A stretch of 64,000 bases of DNA from Paulinella micropora (GCA_009731375.1 BJOX01000166.1:377245-441244); one strand, 5' to 3'. Shown: positions 38,524-50,078, counted from the stretch's first letter. The notes: generated from the sequence alone by a model not told the origin. Translations and numbers: made by a program.

Positions 38524-39100
38524 CCGGACGACAGATAAGCAGGAGAAGACGGAGGATAAGAATAAGAACAAGGAGCGGAGTAAACGAGGCAGCCGCGGCA
38601 AAGCCCATAAGGTACGCACATGGCACTATCATGAAGTAGCCTATGATCGCCAAGGTAGACGGTACCTTCGGACTGTGTCACAAGGTGAACGCAAGCCCAT
38701 ACGCTCTCAACACCAAGCACAACAGCAGCGTATGCGACAGGCCATCATCCATGGCTGGAAAAACCCGGTCCAGAGATGGACCACGGGTATTCCGGCTCGG
38801 AGAAATGTACCCCGAAGCACACTGCCTAGGCGCGGTCCGAGACGCGTGCGGAGCGAGCCTAGCCTACCCCGACCGGCTCACAGCCGACCCCAGAACTTAG
38901 TTCCGGAAACGCGCAGCAATTTGTACGCGCCACGCGCAACCCATCTCCGGCAACTAAACACGAAACGTGTACCATCCCACTCGATGCTTATGCTTCGAAC
39001 ATTGGCTGGATCACAATGTCAATCGCCCCCTTCTCCGGGACAGCTGCGTTTCCGACCACACTCCCCTCAACATGAGCCGGAGATGTGCAGGACGCAGTGA
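38516..39100 (+). CDS. Gyp-1 ORF G, basic protein
   Basis: Starts within the end of ORF F in another frame. Very rich in Arg/Lys/Pro (DKNKNKERSKRGSRGKAHK; RRNVPRSTLPRRGPRRVRSE). It probably continues ORF F after a frameshift and may be nucleic-acid binding by composition. No motif recognised. Confidence 0.35.
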   Translation: MGSRTTDKQEKTEDKNKNKERSKRGSRGKAHKVRTWHYHEVAYDRQGRRYLRTVSQGERKPIRSQHQAQQQRMRQAIIHGWKNPVQRWTTGIPARRNVPRSTLPRRGPRRVRSEPSLPRPAHSRPQNLVPETRSNLYAPRATHLRQLNTKRVPSHSMLMLRTLAGSQCQSPPSPGQLRFRPHSPQHEPEMCRTQ

Positions 39101-39142
39101 CAACCCACGGAGCCGTATCCAAATCCTATCAAACCCCATATT

Positions 39143-40738
39143 GTGGCCCAGCTAATGTTACCGCATGACAGGGAACATCCCCCGATTAGCGGTCTAGACT
39201 GGCTCTCTATGAACATGACTTCTGACCCAGGTATTTTACTCGTTACACCAGATGACATCACAGGCCTATTCCCAGACCCCGTTTTGATGCTTTCAGAGCG
39301 ATTATGCCGACAATACCTAGACGAACAGGAGGAAAAGAAGGCCGAACCACCTAAACCCAAGTTCGGCCCGGTTACTATTAGCTCCAACCTCACTCCCCCT
39401 CAGAAAAAAAGAGCGAAAGATTTTCTAGAGCGTTACAGCGACCGATTCCATGAAAAGGCTGGCTGTTTTACGCACACCGTTATCTCTTTGAAGCTACGTC
39501 CAGGCGCACAGCCTATTTGGGTTCCCTGCCCTAGATGGACGCCTGCTGTCAGAGAGTTCCTGACCAAGTGGGCAGACGATATGCTCGCTACTGGCCGATA
39601 TAGTTTTGCCTCTCCTAATTGTGAGTGGGCTACTAGACCGTGCCCTGTAGGCAAGTTTAACTCCCTCCTGCAGGATCATTTCAAAGGCATCCGCATGGTA
39701 TTCGACTACCGCGCGGTTAACGACCGGCTCATCCTTCCGGTCCCCGGCCTTCCTAACCCCAATCATCACCGTGAGCTCTTCGCGGGATATAACCATCTCT
39801 CCGCGTTGGACATGGTTAATGGTTTTTCGCACCTGAAGATCGACCCTACAGACGGTAGCCGCGACATCCTCGCCGTATGGACCCCTCGTGGACTTCTAGT
39901 CCCCAACTATATGACGCAGGGTATCCACCGCGCCCCTGGTGACTTTCAACGCGCAGTCGACAAGTCTTTTGGCCATCTCCCTTTTTGGGGTCAGATGGCC
40001 GCAGCATACATCGACAACATGCATCTGGCCCACGACGACTTCGACGTCCACATGGACCAGCTGGAGAAGCTCATGGAGGCTGCGGAGGCAGCCGGCTGTT
40101 ACTTCGCCGCGGACAAGCTACGCATTGGCTACAACTCTCTTCCCGTGCTTGGCAAAGTCTGCAGCAAGAAAGGTGTCGCCGCCGACACAAGCAAAATCGA
40201 TGCAATCCTGAAGATATCTGAACCGCAGAACATCACCGAGGTCCGTTCAATACTCGGTATGACCAACTTTATTCAGGCGCATATTCCTAACTACTCTCGC
40301 TTGGTGGCGCCACTCTCCGATCTACTCAAGTCTAGGAACGCCCGACCTACGGGACCCAACTTTTTCCGTGAAAAAGAGAAGAAATGCTTCGCAAAGCTCA
40401 AGCGTGTCCTGACAACGCTACCGATCCTCGCCAAGTACAACAAGACGCAACAACTCTACCTTCGAACAGACGCAAGCATCGTTGGCATCGGTGGAGCTCT
40501 ACATTCGGGCCCTGAGAAATCTGCACCCGTCATCTCTTATTTCTCGCTTAAATTCACGGATACTCAATCTCGGTGGGTCACGTATGTACGGGAAGCTTAC
40601 GGTATAATTTACGGAGTTCAGCAATCCCGTTACTATATTGATGCTAGTGATCATCCGCTGACTATCGTCACGGATCATCGCCCGATGGTTGTCAGCTATA
40701 CCACGCCAGAAGCGCGATGGTTGTTGGATGGGTCCTAA
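39143..40738 (+). pseudogene. Gyp-1 reverse transcriptase and start of RNase H (Ty3/gypsy type)
   Basis: RT blocks are in order: MVFDYRAVNDRLILP, LSALDMVNGFSHLKID (first catalytic Asp), GIHRAPGDFQRAVD, then AAYIDNMHLAHDDF where the usual Y-x-D-D is Y-I-D-N (40007-40018), and ILGMTNFIQAHIPNYS. RNase H begins with LRTDASIVGIGGALHSG and continues to TIVTDHRPMV. The frame ends at 40738 inside the C-terminal part of RNase H, where the next frame continues the domain. The Asp to Asn change should disable polymerisation. Confidence 0.9.
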
Positions 40739-42705
40739 ACCACCTTCAAACTATCCGCTTCAAGGTGGAATACATTCAGGGTAAACAGAATCTCCTTCCT
40801 GATGCACTCTCTCGTGTTCCTTGTATATCGCCCGGCCAACCCACTCTCCTCGGGGAAGTCGAAGCGACGAATCAGCTACTGGACACCATCCCGGCAACTA
40901 TGTTACAGTCCAGTGGACGCTCCTTTTGGCTCGCGATTGACGGTAGTCATCCGCAATTAGACGCGCGCTTTAAGAAGCACGACTGTCGGATTTTGCGCGG
41001 TGCACCAACGATCAAGACCTTACAGGCCCCATGGGACTACGCCATAGTCATCCCGCCCGCGGAGCGTGCTCCGGAAGTAGCCCGTCAACCTTTTGCCCTC
41101 AACAAGCCTTTTGCTGTACTTGTTCCTCAAGACATGGTACACCTCATACCCGACGGTGAGACCATCTCTCGTGAGACAGTATTAGCATATCACAAGATCG
41201 TCTTCCTTGAGGACAACCTTGTGTGGCTTGTTCATAACTTTGGATTGGATCGCCATGCTGTGCTTAATATGTATGCTACATCACATGCCCCGCGCGTCAC
41301 GCGCGCAGATATCCAGTCAGCGCAGAAAGAAGACCCCCTTTTGCAACCGCTTTGGGACGGATCTACATCTATCGGCCAGGGTAATACTCTTCTCTTTTTC
41401 AAGGGAGGGCTAGCGGTACATATCATGCCCGACCGCTCCCGCCGTATATATGTTCCCAATCCCCTCATACNNNNNNNNNNGATATGCAAGCTTGTCTCCC
41501 ATGCTCGCTTGATCCAGAATCACGCAAAGGTCCCCACCCTTGCCCCATACATCCATCAGCGATACATATGGTTCGGACCCGATGGGAAAGACAAGATGCA
41601 CGCCGACATTGCGGCTATCCTCAAAGATTGTCACTTTTGTCAACTATCACACGCCTGCCTCACACTTAATCATGGCCGCTATAACTCGTTAGTCTGGATC
41701 CATTCAGATCAAGCTATAGGTATAGATCATGCTCATGTAGGCATAGATGGCGTACTCGAACAGTACGTGTTAACTATAGTCGATTTGTTCGCAGGTTACC
41801 TATTGTTTATTCCAGTCGTTTCCACCACTGCTGAGGAGACTGTTTAGACCATTCTCGCTCGATGGGTTTGCATTTTCGGTTTTCCGGAGGCTATCCTGTC
41901 TGACGATCATGTATCTTTCCGTGGCAATCTTGCCAAGGCCTTCTGCAGCACGGCTGGAATCGAATGGCTCACCACTGCGCCATTCTCTCACCATCAGTTA
42001 GGCAGGCATCAAAGCCTCCGCCGCGCTACCCAGGCACTCGCAGACAAAGACAAGAAGACTTGGCCCAAGGCCATGCCAGCTCTGTCGTTCTCGCAGAACA
42101 CTTACGTCTCTACCGCCACCGGCGTATCCGCTTTTGAAGGTATGATGGCTCGCCAGCCACGCACATCTATCGATATCTTCGATTCTCCCGACGTCATCGC
42201 TGAACGCGCGGCTCGATCAACCGCCGCGATGACTAAGTCTGGCTCGACGACCGTCCAGACATCGGACCAACTCGACACTCTCCGCTTAGCTCGGATTGCT
42301 GTCACGGCGTATGTCAAGGAATACGCCTCCTTCACGCGCATGGCTGCCAACGAGCAGAAGAACAAGCAGCGGCGACGCAAGCTACCTGATTGGAAGGTAG
42401 GTGACTGTGTCACCGTCTATCGCCCGAAACAATCAACCAAAGGTATTCCCGCCTCCTCTGTCTTCAACACGACGGCCCGTACATCATATTGGACAAGCCG
42501 CCCAATAACACCTTTCGCCTCCGGCACGAGCACACCAACAAGGTCCTCCGCAAAATTGACATTCCACACATCAGCCCCTACACGGCCCCAACCGATCTGG
42601 CTCAGGCCATCGACCCGGTCCAGGATCAGGCACACAATGACGACCAGAAGGACTGATAGCCTTCATCGACGATGGCTTGCTCAAGTTAGGGATGATCATG
42701 GATGA
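40717..42705 (+). pseudogene. Gyp-1 RNase H tail and integrase, with in-frame stop
   Basis: Begins with the hallmark that closes the RT-RNase H region in Ty3 elements (VEYIQGKQNLLPDALSRVP). Integrase follows: a zinc-binding region ending CHFC, first Asp in IGIDHAHVG, second Asp in ILSDDHVSF. The usual HPQxxGxxER region reads HHQLGRHQSLRR, so the catalytic Glu is absent. A TAG at 41845-41847 and a 10-N gap (41471-41480) interrupt it. A frameshift near 42460 separates the end, where the other frame carries a GPY-type module (GPYIILDKPPNNTFRL) and a stop at 42655. Confidence 0.85.
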
Positions 42706-43006
42706 AGATCCCACGGACTATCGCGACGACTTCCGCGTCCACCAGCTTGGCATCACTTCGCTATCTAATATGCAATACCGCCCAGTTTATGTGGAGCCGA
42801 TTGTCCATCCGGACGGCTCAGTCACGGAGGGCCCGACGCATCTCCAATGGACCAAGCCTCTCAACTCCTGGAAGAAGATGACACTCGACAGTGAGAATGA
42901 TCAGGTCGTTCATCGCGATATTCAGTTCAAGCCCGCCACCAACTCCAGGAACAAGGGTTCGATCATTCCCGAAAATCAAACGTTTACGCAAGCCTTACAA
43001 CGGTAA
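42677..43006 (+). CDS. Gyp-1 3'-terminal ORF, unknown
   Basis: About 109 codons after the integrase (MIMDEDPTDYRDDFRVHQLG; THLQWTKPLNSWKKMTL). It could be an integrase C-terminal extension. I do not see a clear chromodomain. It is followed directly by the 3' untranslated part into which Copia-2 inserted. Confidence 0.4.
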   Translation: MLKLGMIMDEDPTDYRDDFRVHQLGITSLSNMQYRPVYVEPIVHPDGSVTEGPTHLQWTKPLNSWKKMTLDSENDQVVHRDIQFKPATNSRNKGSIIPENQTFTQALQR

Positions 43007-43090
43007 GAAGTACGATTTTCATTTTTCAAACTAAGATCAAAGTAGACTCTCAAGTGGTTTTTACTTTTGGACTCCCTTCGGACTCTATCT

Positions 43091-43096
43091 CCTTTC
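43091..43096 (+). repeat. Copia-2 target-site duplication, left (CCTTTC)
   Basis: CCTTTC precedes the 5' LTR, and the same six bases follow the 3' LTR at 50584-50589. It could also be read as a 5-bp CCTTT with an LTR starting CG. Confidence 0.8.
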
Positions 43097-43489
43097 GTTA
43101 TTTATTTCATTTCCGACGTTACCCGGAGTTACCGTTACCTGGGTAGTTGATTTGTCATAAGGACGGACAGTGCTAATTCCACTTAATTATTAAGTGATAC
43201 AGCGGACACTATACTTTGTCACACTAGTGGCAGTATTAACTGAATCAGTCTTAGTAGAAATTTCTAGATAAGTAGTCAGTACTAAGGATACAGTCATTGT
43301 ACTCTACCTTAGTTCCGTTAAACTTGTCTTAGTTTTGTGACGTGGCAATCTGTGACGCCGCGGTTCAGTTCTCTTACTTACATGTATTATTAAAGTGAGT
43401 TTCCGACTAGCGTGAACAGTCTTGCTAGGTAGCCCGGATTGATCCTGCGAGGGATCGGTAAAGGTTCCACAATGAGTAGCCTCCCAAAG
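43097..43489 (+). repeat. Copia-2 5' LTR
   Basis: Starts GTTATTTATTTC and ends GCCTCCCAAAG. It contains the likely Gag start codon (ATG at 43472), 18 bases before its end. Confidence 0.93.
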
Positions 43490-45985
43490 GTTATGGGCCT
43501 TGGAACCGAGAAACACATGGGTCAAGAGTACATCCCGCAGTTGGATGGAACAACTCGGAACTATTCTGACTTTTGTTACAAGATAGAGAACTATGCGAAA
43601 GGCATCAGTGCCTGGCATGGAGAGTGTGTTAAGCTGGCATTCCATGCCCCAGCTAAGGCGAAGGTTAAATATCCCTACGACCCTGCAAAAGCCATGGAAG
43701 TAGAGGAATGGGAGTTGCCAGACGAGCCAGAGTCAGAAGACACTCCAGACTCAGAATCAGAGACAGAAGGCAGTACCTCAGACGGCGGTAGGCAGAGACC
43801 CAAAACGAAGAAGGATGAAGGAAAGACGCCTGCAGCAGACAAACCGAAAGAGTGGGCAAAAATGTCTGATGAACAGAAGACACAATGGAAAGAGAAGAGA
43901 GCTAAGAGACTGAAGCGAGAGAAGAGAAAAGAGTCTAAACGAGCATACACATTAAGAGTAAGAACTATACAGAAAGAGAAGAAGCATTATGAACGCATGC
44001 GAACACTGCAACTCATTCTTTCTGTCGCTTTTTCTCACCCTGTTGTTGTACGTTACTTGCGCACTAAAACAGTGACAGGACCGATAGAGCTGATAGAGGC
44101 AGTCAGAGCAAAGTTCGGTTCAATCTCCGGGGTAAGCAAGAATATCAAAGCGCAAATATTTGAGAATATGTATCCAAAACCCGGACAAAATGTTGATGCA
44201 TGGTTAAACGACTACATTGCGATGAAAGGAGAGGTAGAGAGTCACAGAACACATCCATTTGATGAGGACGATCTCATAAGAGGATTGCTCGCAAAGCTTG
44301 CCCGACACCCCGCATACGGAGAGAGTTTTAAAGCACTTCACTACAACCTACCACCTAACCTAAGACCCAAATTTGATGACCTAGTCGATAGTGCGAGAGA
44401 CACTTGGGCACTTTGGAGGAAGGACAAGTGGAAGGAAGAAGAGAAGAGGGAGAGAGCTGACAAGAACACGAGGCAGAAGAGAGAGTCAAACCTCATGTTG
44501 GGTGATCAGGGAGATCAAGAGGAAGGGGGTAAGGGCAAGTTCAGAAAGTTTAAGAAGAAGGAAGAATGGTGGCTCAAAGTCACTTGTTATGAGTGTAATG
44601 AGAAAGGCCATACGAAGAAGTTTTGCCCAAAGAAGAAACCCCATAAGAAAGGTCAAGTGAGTGATGACAAGCACGACAAAAAGAAGAAAAAGGGAAAACC
44701 TCAGAAAACTTCTAACAAGAAGTCTCACAAAGACCTAACCCTCATCAGAGAGGAAGAACAAGAAGGGGAAGACGAAACCGATACTGACGCTTTACTCGTA
44801 CACTTGAGGGGAGATGTTCCACACGAAACTGGGGAAACCCCTGATGGCGAGAGAGGCAGGGAGAGAGCGAACGTCGAGTCTGGGGAACCCCAGATTGAGC
44901 CAGGTGTTCGTCCCCTGTCACCAAATCAAACTAAACAAAGTGACGAAAGAGGGAGTCCCTCCGTCACACCCATCTCACGCTCTCAAAGTCAGCTAACCGG
45001 GACAGTCTCCGCAGACACCCCACCCCAGCGTCACAAACAAACCCCTAAAACACCTCCAACAACATATGGGAGGCATACTCGAGAAAAACCGAGGTCCCTA
45101 AAATGTCACGGGAAAAACAAAAAGAACAGTCCTTGTCAGATCTCTCTTGACCATGACAAAAAGGGGCCAAACGCTGCGCAAGCTTCACGAATGGTCTATG
45201 GCTTATTTTGCGGGTATCATGCAAAGAAACAAGACCCGGAATATCCCTTGTTAGACTTGTCTGTAAGCCCAGACCTCCGCCCTCCCAAATCCCCTTATTA
45301 TCCTGACGAGAGAGGTTTGAGAGAGGATGCAGTAGCGAGAGGGATAGTGATACCGCACAACCTCACAGCCACATTCACTGCACAGACTCCACAGAGGAAG
45401 GCAGAGAGTGAGAAGAATAAGGTGAAAGGGGAAGTGAGGGGGAGTAGGCGTGAAGAGAAAGCACCGCAAAAACCCACCTCCACCACACAGACACCTCACA
45501 CCCCATCATCAGCACACGTCACACAGACAGGCGACACACCAGTGCAGAGTGAGGTCAGTGATGAGGGAGACGATGAAGAAAAGATGGATGATGACCATGA
45601 CTCACGATGTTCTGATGAGATCAGACATGATATGGCTATGGCAGCATGTGTAGATGATGATGAAATAGACACTGAGCATTTGCAATTTACGCGCAAAGGA
45701 AATGTTAAGCAATATGCACTGAAACATAAGAAAGACACTCACGATGTAAGTGGGAGTCCGGCATCTGCCAGACTGCCCAGTGCTGTTGCAGGGACCGGAG
45801 AGGCCAAGGGGAAACGACGAGGAGGTATCGCTACAGCCTCTACACCTAAACCAGGTCCAATACCCCATGCTCAGCCACACACCGACGCACCACCCATCAT
45901 CACTTTTAGAGACATAGCACAGCTCGCTCAACAACTCACGACAACCTGCGTTAGAGAAAGCAACGGTGAGGTGAGGAGTGAGTGA
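43472..45985 (+). CDS. Copia-2 Gag
   Basis: ATG at 43472 in the LTR (MSSLPKVMGLGTEKHMG); the frame is also open upstream to 43439. About 837 residues: N-terminal domain (IPQLDGTTRNYSDFCYKI), acidic region, Lys/Arg-rich region, capsid-like core (LQLILSVAFSHPVVVRYLR; PKPGQNVDAWLNDYIAMK), zinc knuckle CYECNEKGHTKKFC (CX2CX4HX4C), a Lys-rich tail, then a C-terminal Cys/His module CX9C...CGYH (45104-45220) and the motif LRPPKSPYYPDERGL shared with Copia-1. Long for a copia Gag. It forms the cytoplasmic virus-like particle. The stop TGA at 45983-45985 overlaps the next frame. Confidence 0.88.
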   Translation: MSSLPKVMGLGTEKHMGQEYIPQLDGTTRNYSDFCYKIENYAKGISAWHGECVKLAFHAPAKAKVKYPYDPAKAMEVEEWELPDEPESEDTPDSESETEGSTSDGGRQRPKTKKDEGKTPAADKPKEWAKMSDEQKTQWKEKRAKRLKREKRKESKRAYTLRVRTIQKEKKHYERMRTLQLILSVAFSHPVVVRYLRTKTVTGPIELIEAVRAKFGSISGVSKNIKAQIFENMYPKPGQNVDAWLNDYIAMKGEVESHRTHPFDEDDLIRGLLAKLARHPAYGESFKALHYNLPPNLRPKFDDLVDSARDTWALWRKDKWKEEEKRERADKNTRQKRESNLMLGDQGDQEEGGKGKFRKFKKKEEWWLKVTCYECNEKGHTKKFCPKKKPHKKGQVSDDKHDKKKKKGKPQKTSNKKSHKDLTLIREEEQEGEDETDTDALLVHLRGDVPHETGETPDGERGRERANVESGEPQIEPGVRPLSPNQTKQSDERGSPSVTPISRSQSQLTGTVSADTPPQRHKQTPKTPPTTYGRHTREKPRSLKCHGKNKKNSPCQISLDHDKKGPNAAQASRMVYGLFCGYHAKKQDPEYPLLDLSVSPDLRPPKSPYYPDERGLREDAVARGIVIPHNLTATFTAQTPQRKAESEKNKVKGEVRGSRREEKAPQKPTSTTQTPHTPSSAHVTQTGDTPVQSEVSDEGDDEEKMDDDHDSRCSDEIRHDMAMAACVDDDEIDTEHLQFTRKGNVKQYALKHKKDTHDVSGSPASARLPSAVAGTGEAKGKRRGGIATASTPKPGPIPHAQPHTDAPPIITFRDIAQLAQQLTTTCVRESNGEVRSE
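43490..43503 (+). promoter_or_regulatory. Copia-2 primer-binding site (half-tRNA type)
   Basis: GTTATGGGCCTTGG follows the LTR. GTTATGGGCC is complementary to the initiator tRNA-Met anticodon arm (GGCCCATAAC). The site is inside the Gag frame and encodes VMGL. Confidence 0.8.
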
Positions 45986-46640
45986 GGGGAAGTTAGTGCT
46001 AGATGAGTTCTTGACAGACGTGGTGAGAGCAATAGAGGGAGTGTATATAGCGCCTGCAGCCCGCGCAACACTATCCCCACCAGCACAGACCGAAGACACT
46101 GTCAGTAACACTCCACAGCCACCAGCACCATTAAAACACCAGAAAAGCAGACAGAACTACGCACTAGTGTTAGATGGTGAGGGAGGACGAGACAAGAAGA
46201 ACACGATAGTTCAGGATAGTGGATCTTCTAGAGACATTGCATGCAACCCTGAAATATTGCATGACATTAAGTCAGTACCTCCTGTTAGGCTAATAACCGG
46301 TAATGGAGAGTGTGAAATAGCACAGGAAGGAACGGCTAGAGTGACGCGAATTAACGGACATGGCAAACCCGTTACGGTGTCGAGGCCCATGCTCCTCGAT
46401 ACCAGGGTACCAGTGAACATAGCGTCAACCGGCAGGATGGACCATATCCATCATCGTTCTATCGTTCATCAAAATGGACAGCTGGTAATCCTAAAGCACC
46501 CCATAAGGATAGAAGAGAAGAACGTACTTGTCCGTGGCAGACTCATGTCGACCCTCCTTTACAGGTGGGATGATGAGCTTGACACACCATTGCATATAAC
46601 GAGCGTTTTGAACCTCCGCAGAGACAGAATAGAACTGTAG
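45978..46640 (+). CDS. Copia-2 aspartic protease ORF
   Basis: Open frame overlapping the Gag end by eight bases, with no ATG at its start, so expression would need frameshifting or reinitiation. Active site DSGSSRDIA (46215 onward), then LITGNGECEIA and LDTRVPVNIASTGRMDH, continuing HQNGQLVILKHPIRIEEKN. It cleaves the Gag-Pol polyprotein. The stop at 46640 is 86 bases before the next open frame, with purine-rich sequence between. Confidence 0.8.
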   Translation: MSEGKLVLDEFLTDVVRAIEGVYIAPAARATLSPPAQTEDTVSNTPQPPAPLKHQKSRQNYALVLDGEGGRDKKNTIVQDSGSSRDIACNPEILHDIKSVPPVRLITGNGECEIAQEGTARVTRINGHGKPVTVSRPMLLDTRVPVNIASTGRMDHIHHRSIVHQNGQLVILKHPIRIEEKNVLVRGRLMSTLLYRWDDELDTPLHITSVLNLRRDRIEL

Positions 46641-46725
46641 TGGGGTAGGAGGGGAGGGAAACCCCAAGAGAGAAAGAGAGGAGCGTAGACAGACAGAGGG
46701 CAACACGGGGGAAGTAACACTGTAT

Positions 46726-49700
46726 GTGTCTTATCCCCGCAAGCCAAGTTCAATTAGAAAGGTAGATATAGAACTGTTTCACTATGCTTGTGGACACTAT
46801 AGCATTAAGAAGATGAGAGCTCAGGCAAATGATTTAGGCATAACGCTAGTAGCAGACGAGAGAAAGGTAGAGTTCTGCGAAGCCTGCATGATAGGTAAGG
46901 CGAAGCAGTTGCCTAGATTTAAGGTCAACAGAATAGAGAGAGCTAGTAAGCCAGGAGTAGTACTACACTTAGATACCGGAACGTGGTCAGTCCGCTCAAT
47001 ACACGGGAAGAGACATAAATTTTCGGTTACGGACGATTACTCGTTGTTTATTAAAGATTATTATCTTTCGCATAAAAATGAGTTTATTGATTGCCTTAGG
47101 CAAGCAGTAGCGTTTTATGAGAGACAGACAGGAAATAGAGTACAAGAAATAAGATGTGATCAAGAGTTTGACGTCCCGAAAGAAGTGATAGAGTGGTGGA
47201 AGCCTAGACAGTTTATTTGGAAAACATCGGCAACGGGGGACAAGGATGGTAACCCTATTGCTGAGAAAGCCAATGACATCACGGCTGGGGCCGCGAGGGC
47301 CATGCGTTATCACGCACACCTGCCCATTTCTTTCTGGGCAGAGACGGAGCACTCAGCCACCACCCTACACAACATTTTGCCTGCCACCCAAGGTCCTAGA
47401 AAGGGTATGTCCCCATATGAACAGCTGTTAGGAAGGAAACCGTTTTTGACACACCTTAGACCAATAGGATGCATGGGAGTGATGTACACAGGCAAAGGTA
47501 GAAAAGGACAATTTAGAGGAAAGAAAGTCATGCTAGTAGGGTATGACCTATTTAGAGAGTTATACAGAGTGTGGGACGGTAGCAAAGTGATAGCAGGAGT
47601 TAGGAACGTGCGATTTAACCCGTACGTGATAGGAAAGGATGCACACCCACACAGAACCGTAGAGTGGGATGAGGATGTAGCTGAGGGGGAGAGTGAGAGT
47701 AAGGATGTCGATGTTGAACAAACACACTCCACACCCACGACCACCACAGTTACCACCACCCACACACAAGAGGACACGACACAGACTCATGACGATGACG
47801 ACACATATGACCATGTCGATGATGTTAGTCAGTCAGAAAGTCAACAAGAACAGGGGGAGTATGGAGGGAACACAGGGGGAGACAGCTTAGATGAGATAGC
47901 TTTACAACACAGGACATCGACACCACATCGACAGCTGCACCCCATCCCACAGACACAACCCCGCAGACAATCAACACAGGAAGGACATGCACACGCACTC
48001 ACAGATGCATCTGATCCTCAAGCACAGCACGAGAGAAGAGCATATGAAGAGAGTGAGCAACCTAGTAAGGGAAGAACGTGGGAGCAAAGTGACAAGATCA
48101 CTGAAGCTAACATAGTTCATGAAGGAAAACGCATAAGACGACAAGCACACCAACCACCATTACAACCGCAAAGCTCGGAACCATCACGACCGCATAGTGA
48201 ACTAAAACGAAAACAAAAAGTAGTTGAGGTTCAGGAACTAGAGGGAGTGAGAGTGAGAGTACTTGCGAGAGAGTGGGGAGATGAGTGGGCAGAGAAGACA
48301 TACGGGCGAGGCTGGGAAAACAAAGTACGCACAGGTATAGTAAAGCAAAAGTGTGCTCCCAAAGAGAGGTTAAAAGTAAGAAGACAACCTAAGCCATCTC
48401 ACTTTGTTCAGTTTGAGGACAGACTAGAAAAGATGCTAGATTCTGAGATCATTAAGTACAAGGTAAGTGAGGGAGAGTCCGTATTGCCTGCTGGAGAGTT
48501 GGAGAGTGCTATGTTATGTTATGATAGATGCATGAATAAGCCAAACGAATTTTTGCTTTATCTTAACATTCGTCTACCAAAAGAGATAGCAGAGCAGGGA
48601 TTGACAGCGAAAGAGTTGTTAGAAGGCATGAAGAAGGAGATACAGTCCCTTAAGGATTTCAAGACGTACACGTGGGTTAATTACAGCGAAGCCAAGAAGG
48701 CTGGTGTTAGTAAGATAGTTAGGCTCACTTGGGTTCACAAAGTGAAGATAGACGAGAACGGAAAAAAGTTTGTTAAGTCTAGATTAGCTTTGAGAGGAGA
48801 CATGTTAGAACCAGGAGTCAGCTATAACCCCGACCAGTTGTTCGTTCCTTGTGCCTCACACCGCTCACTGCTCATGCTTGCTAAACTAACTGCCTGGCAT
48901 GGTAATAAGCTTTATGGAATTGATTTCAAAAATGCTTATCTAAATGCCCGCATGCAAGACCCGGTATTTGCTTACCCACCTGATGTAATGGATAGAGAGG
49001 GAAANNNNNNNNNNNNNNNNNNNNNNNNNNNNNNNNNNNNNNNNNNNNNNNNNNNNNNNNNNNNNNNNNNNNNNNNNNNNNNNNNNNNNNNNNNNNNNNN
49101 NNNNNNNNNNNNNNNNNNNNNNNNNNNNNNNNNNNNNNNNNNNNNNNNNNNNNNNNNNNNNNNNNNNNNNNNNNNNNNNNNNNNNNNNNNNNNNNNNNNN
49201 NNNNNNNNNNNNNNNNNNNNNNNNNNNNNNNNNNNNNNNNNNNNNNNNNNNNNNNNNNNNNNNNNNNNNNNNNNNNNNNNNNNNNNNNNNNNNNNNNNNN
49301 NNNNNNNNNNNNNNNNNNNNNNNNNNNNNNNNNNNNNNNNNNNNNNNNNNNNNNNNNNNNNNNNNNNNNNNNNNNNNNNNNNNNNNNNNNNNNNNNNNNN
49401 NNNNNNNNNNNNNNNNNNNNNNNNNNNNNNNNNNAGAGTAGGATAGCACTTAGTTCGAATGACGCGGAAATTTACGCTGCTGCTGAATGTATCAGAGAGG
49501 GACTAGCAGTAGGCCATGTCAGACAGGAACTCGGAATTCCGCAAAAGGGTGCAGTTGAAATTTTTGAGGATAATTCACAGACAATTCTCGCGGGTGAGAG
49601 GGGATTATCCGGCCCTCGCACTAAACATTTGCCTCTCGAATTGCATTTCATTCACCACCTACAGAGAGATGGAGAGATTAAGTTTATCAAGGTAGGAACT

Positions 49701-49802
49701 AAAAAGCAGATAGGAGATTTACTAACAAAACCGTTACCCCGTGAGCAATTTTATTATTTGCTTAACAAATTTACGGTTGACATTCCGGGTACTCCGGAAT
49801 GA
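46726..49802 (+). CDS. Copia-2 integrase / reverse transcriptase / RNase H, with 430-N gap
   Basis: HHCC finger (HYACGHYSIKK...CEACMIGK), integrase D,D,E (LHLDTGTWS; RCDQEFD; NPIAEKAND), and a variable Thr/His/Asp-rich linker (47680-48230). RT begins with LTWVHKVKIDENGKKF and reaches YGIDFKNAYLNARM before N at 49005-49434, which removes the VDD site. After the gap RNase H continues with ALSSNDAEIYAAAECIREG and ends FTVDIPGTPE-stop at 49802. All visible catalytic residues are intact, so the element may have been active recently. Confidence 0.9.
49005..49434. other. Assembly gap (430 N) in Copia-2 RT
   Basis: Run of N covering the RT catalytic core. Other N runs in the window: 2111-2120, 2203-2280, 2483-2492, 8720-8915, 11280-11289, 13966-13975, 15856-15981, 19044-19064, 23899-23908, 25538-25547, 41471-41480, 60551-60560, 61438-61447. 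The ten-base runs look like fixed-size placeholders. Confidence 0.99.
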
Positions 49803-50042
49803 TTACGGGTGTTTCACGATATTTTGTGTTGTTTTCTCCTTGTTGTGTGAGTGATACTCCTATAGGTGTTGATCTGGACGCGCGTGGAGATTGGATCGCG
49901 AGGCCGAGGCCGTTGGTGGCGGGTGGCGAACCCCACCAGACCTTTTCGTCGGCTCCGGTGGCACAAGACACTGGAGAGCTTTATTTCTACTCATATAGCT
50001 CGCTTTTCTTTCTCTTCACTTGTTTCTTCACACCCCTCTGAC

Positions 50043-50078
<36 letters not shown>

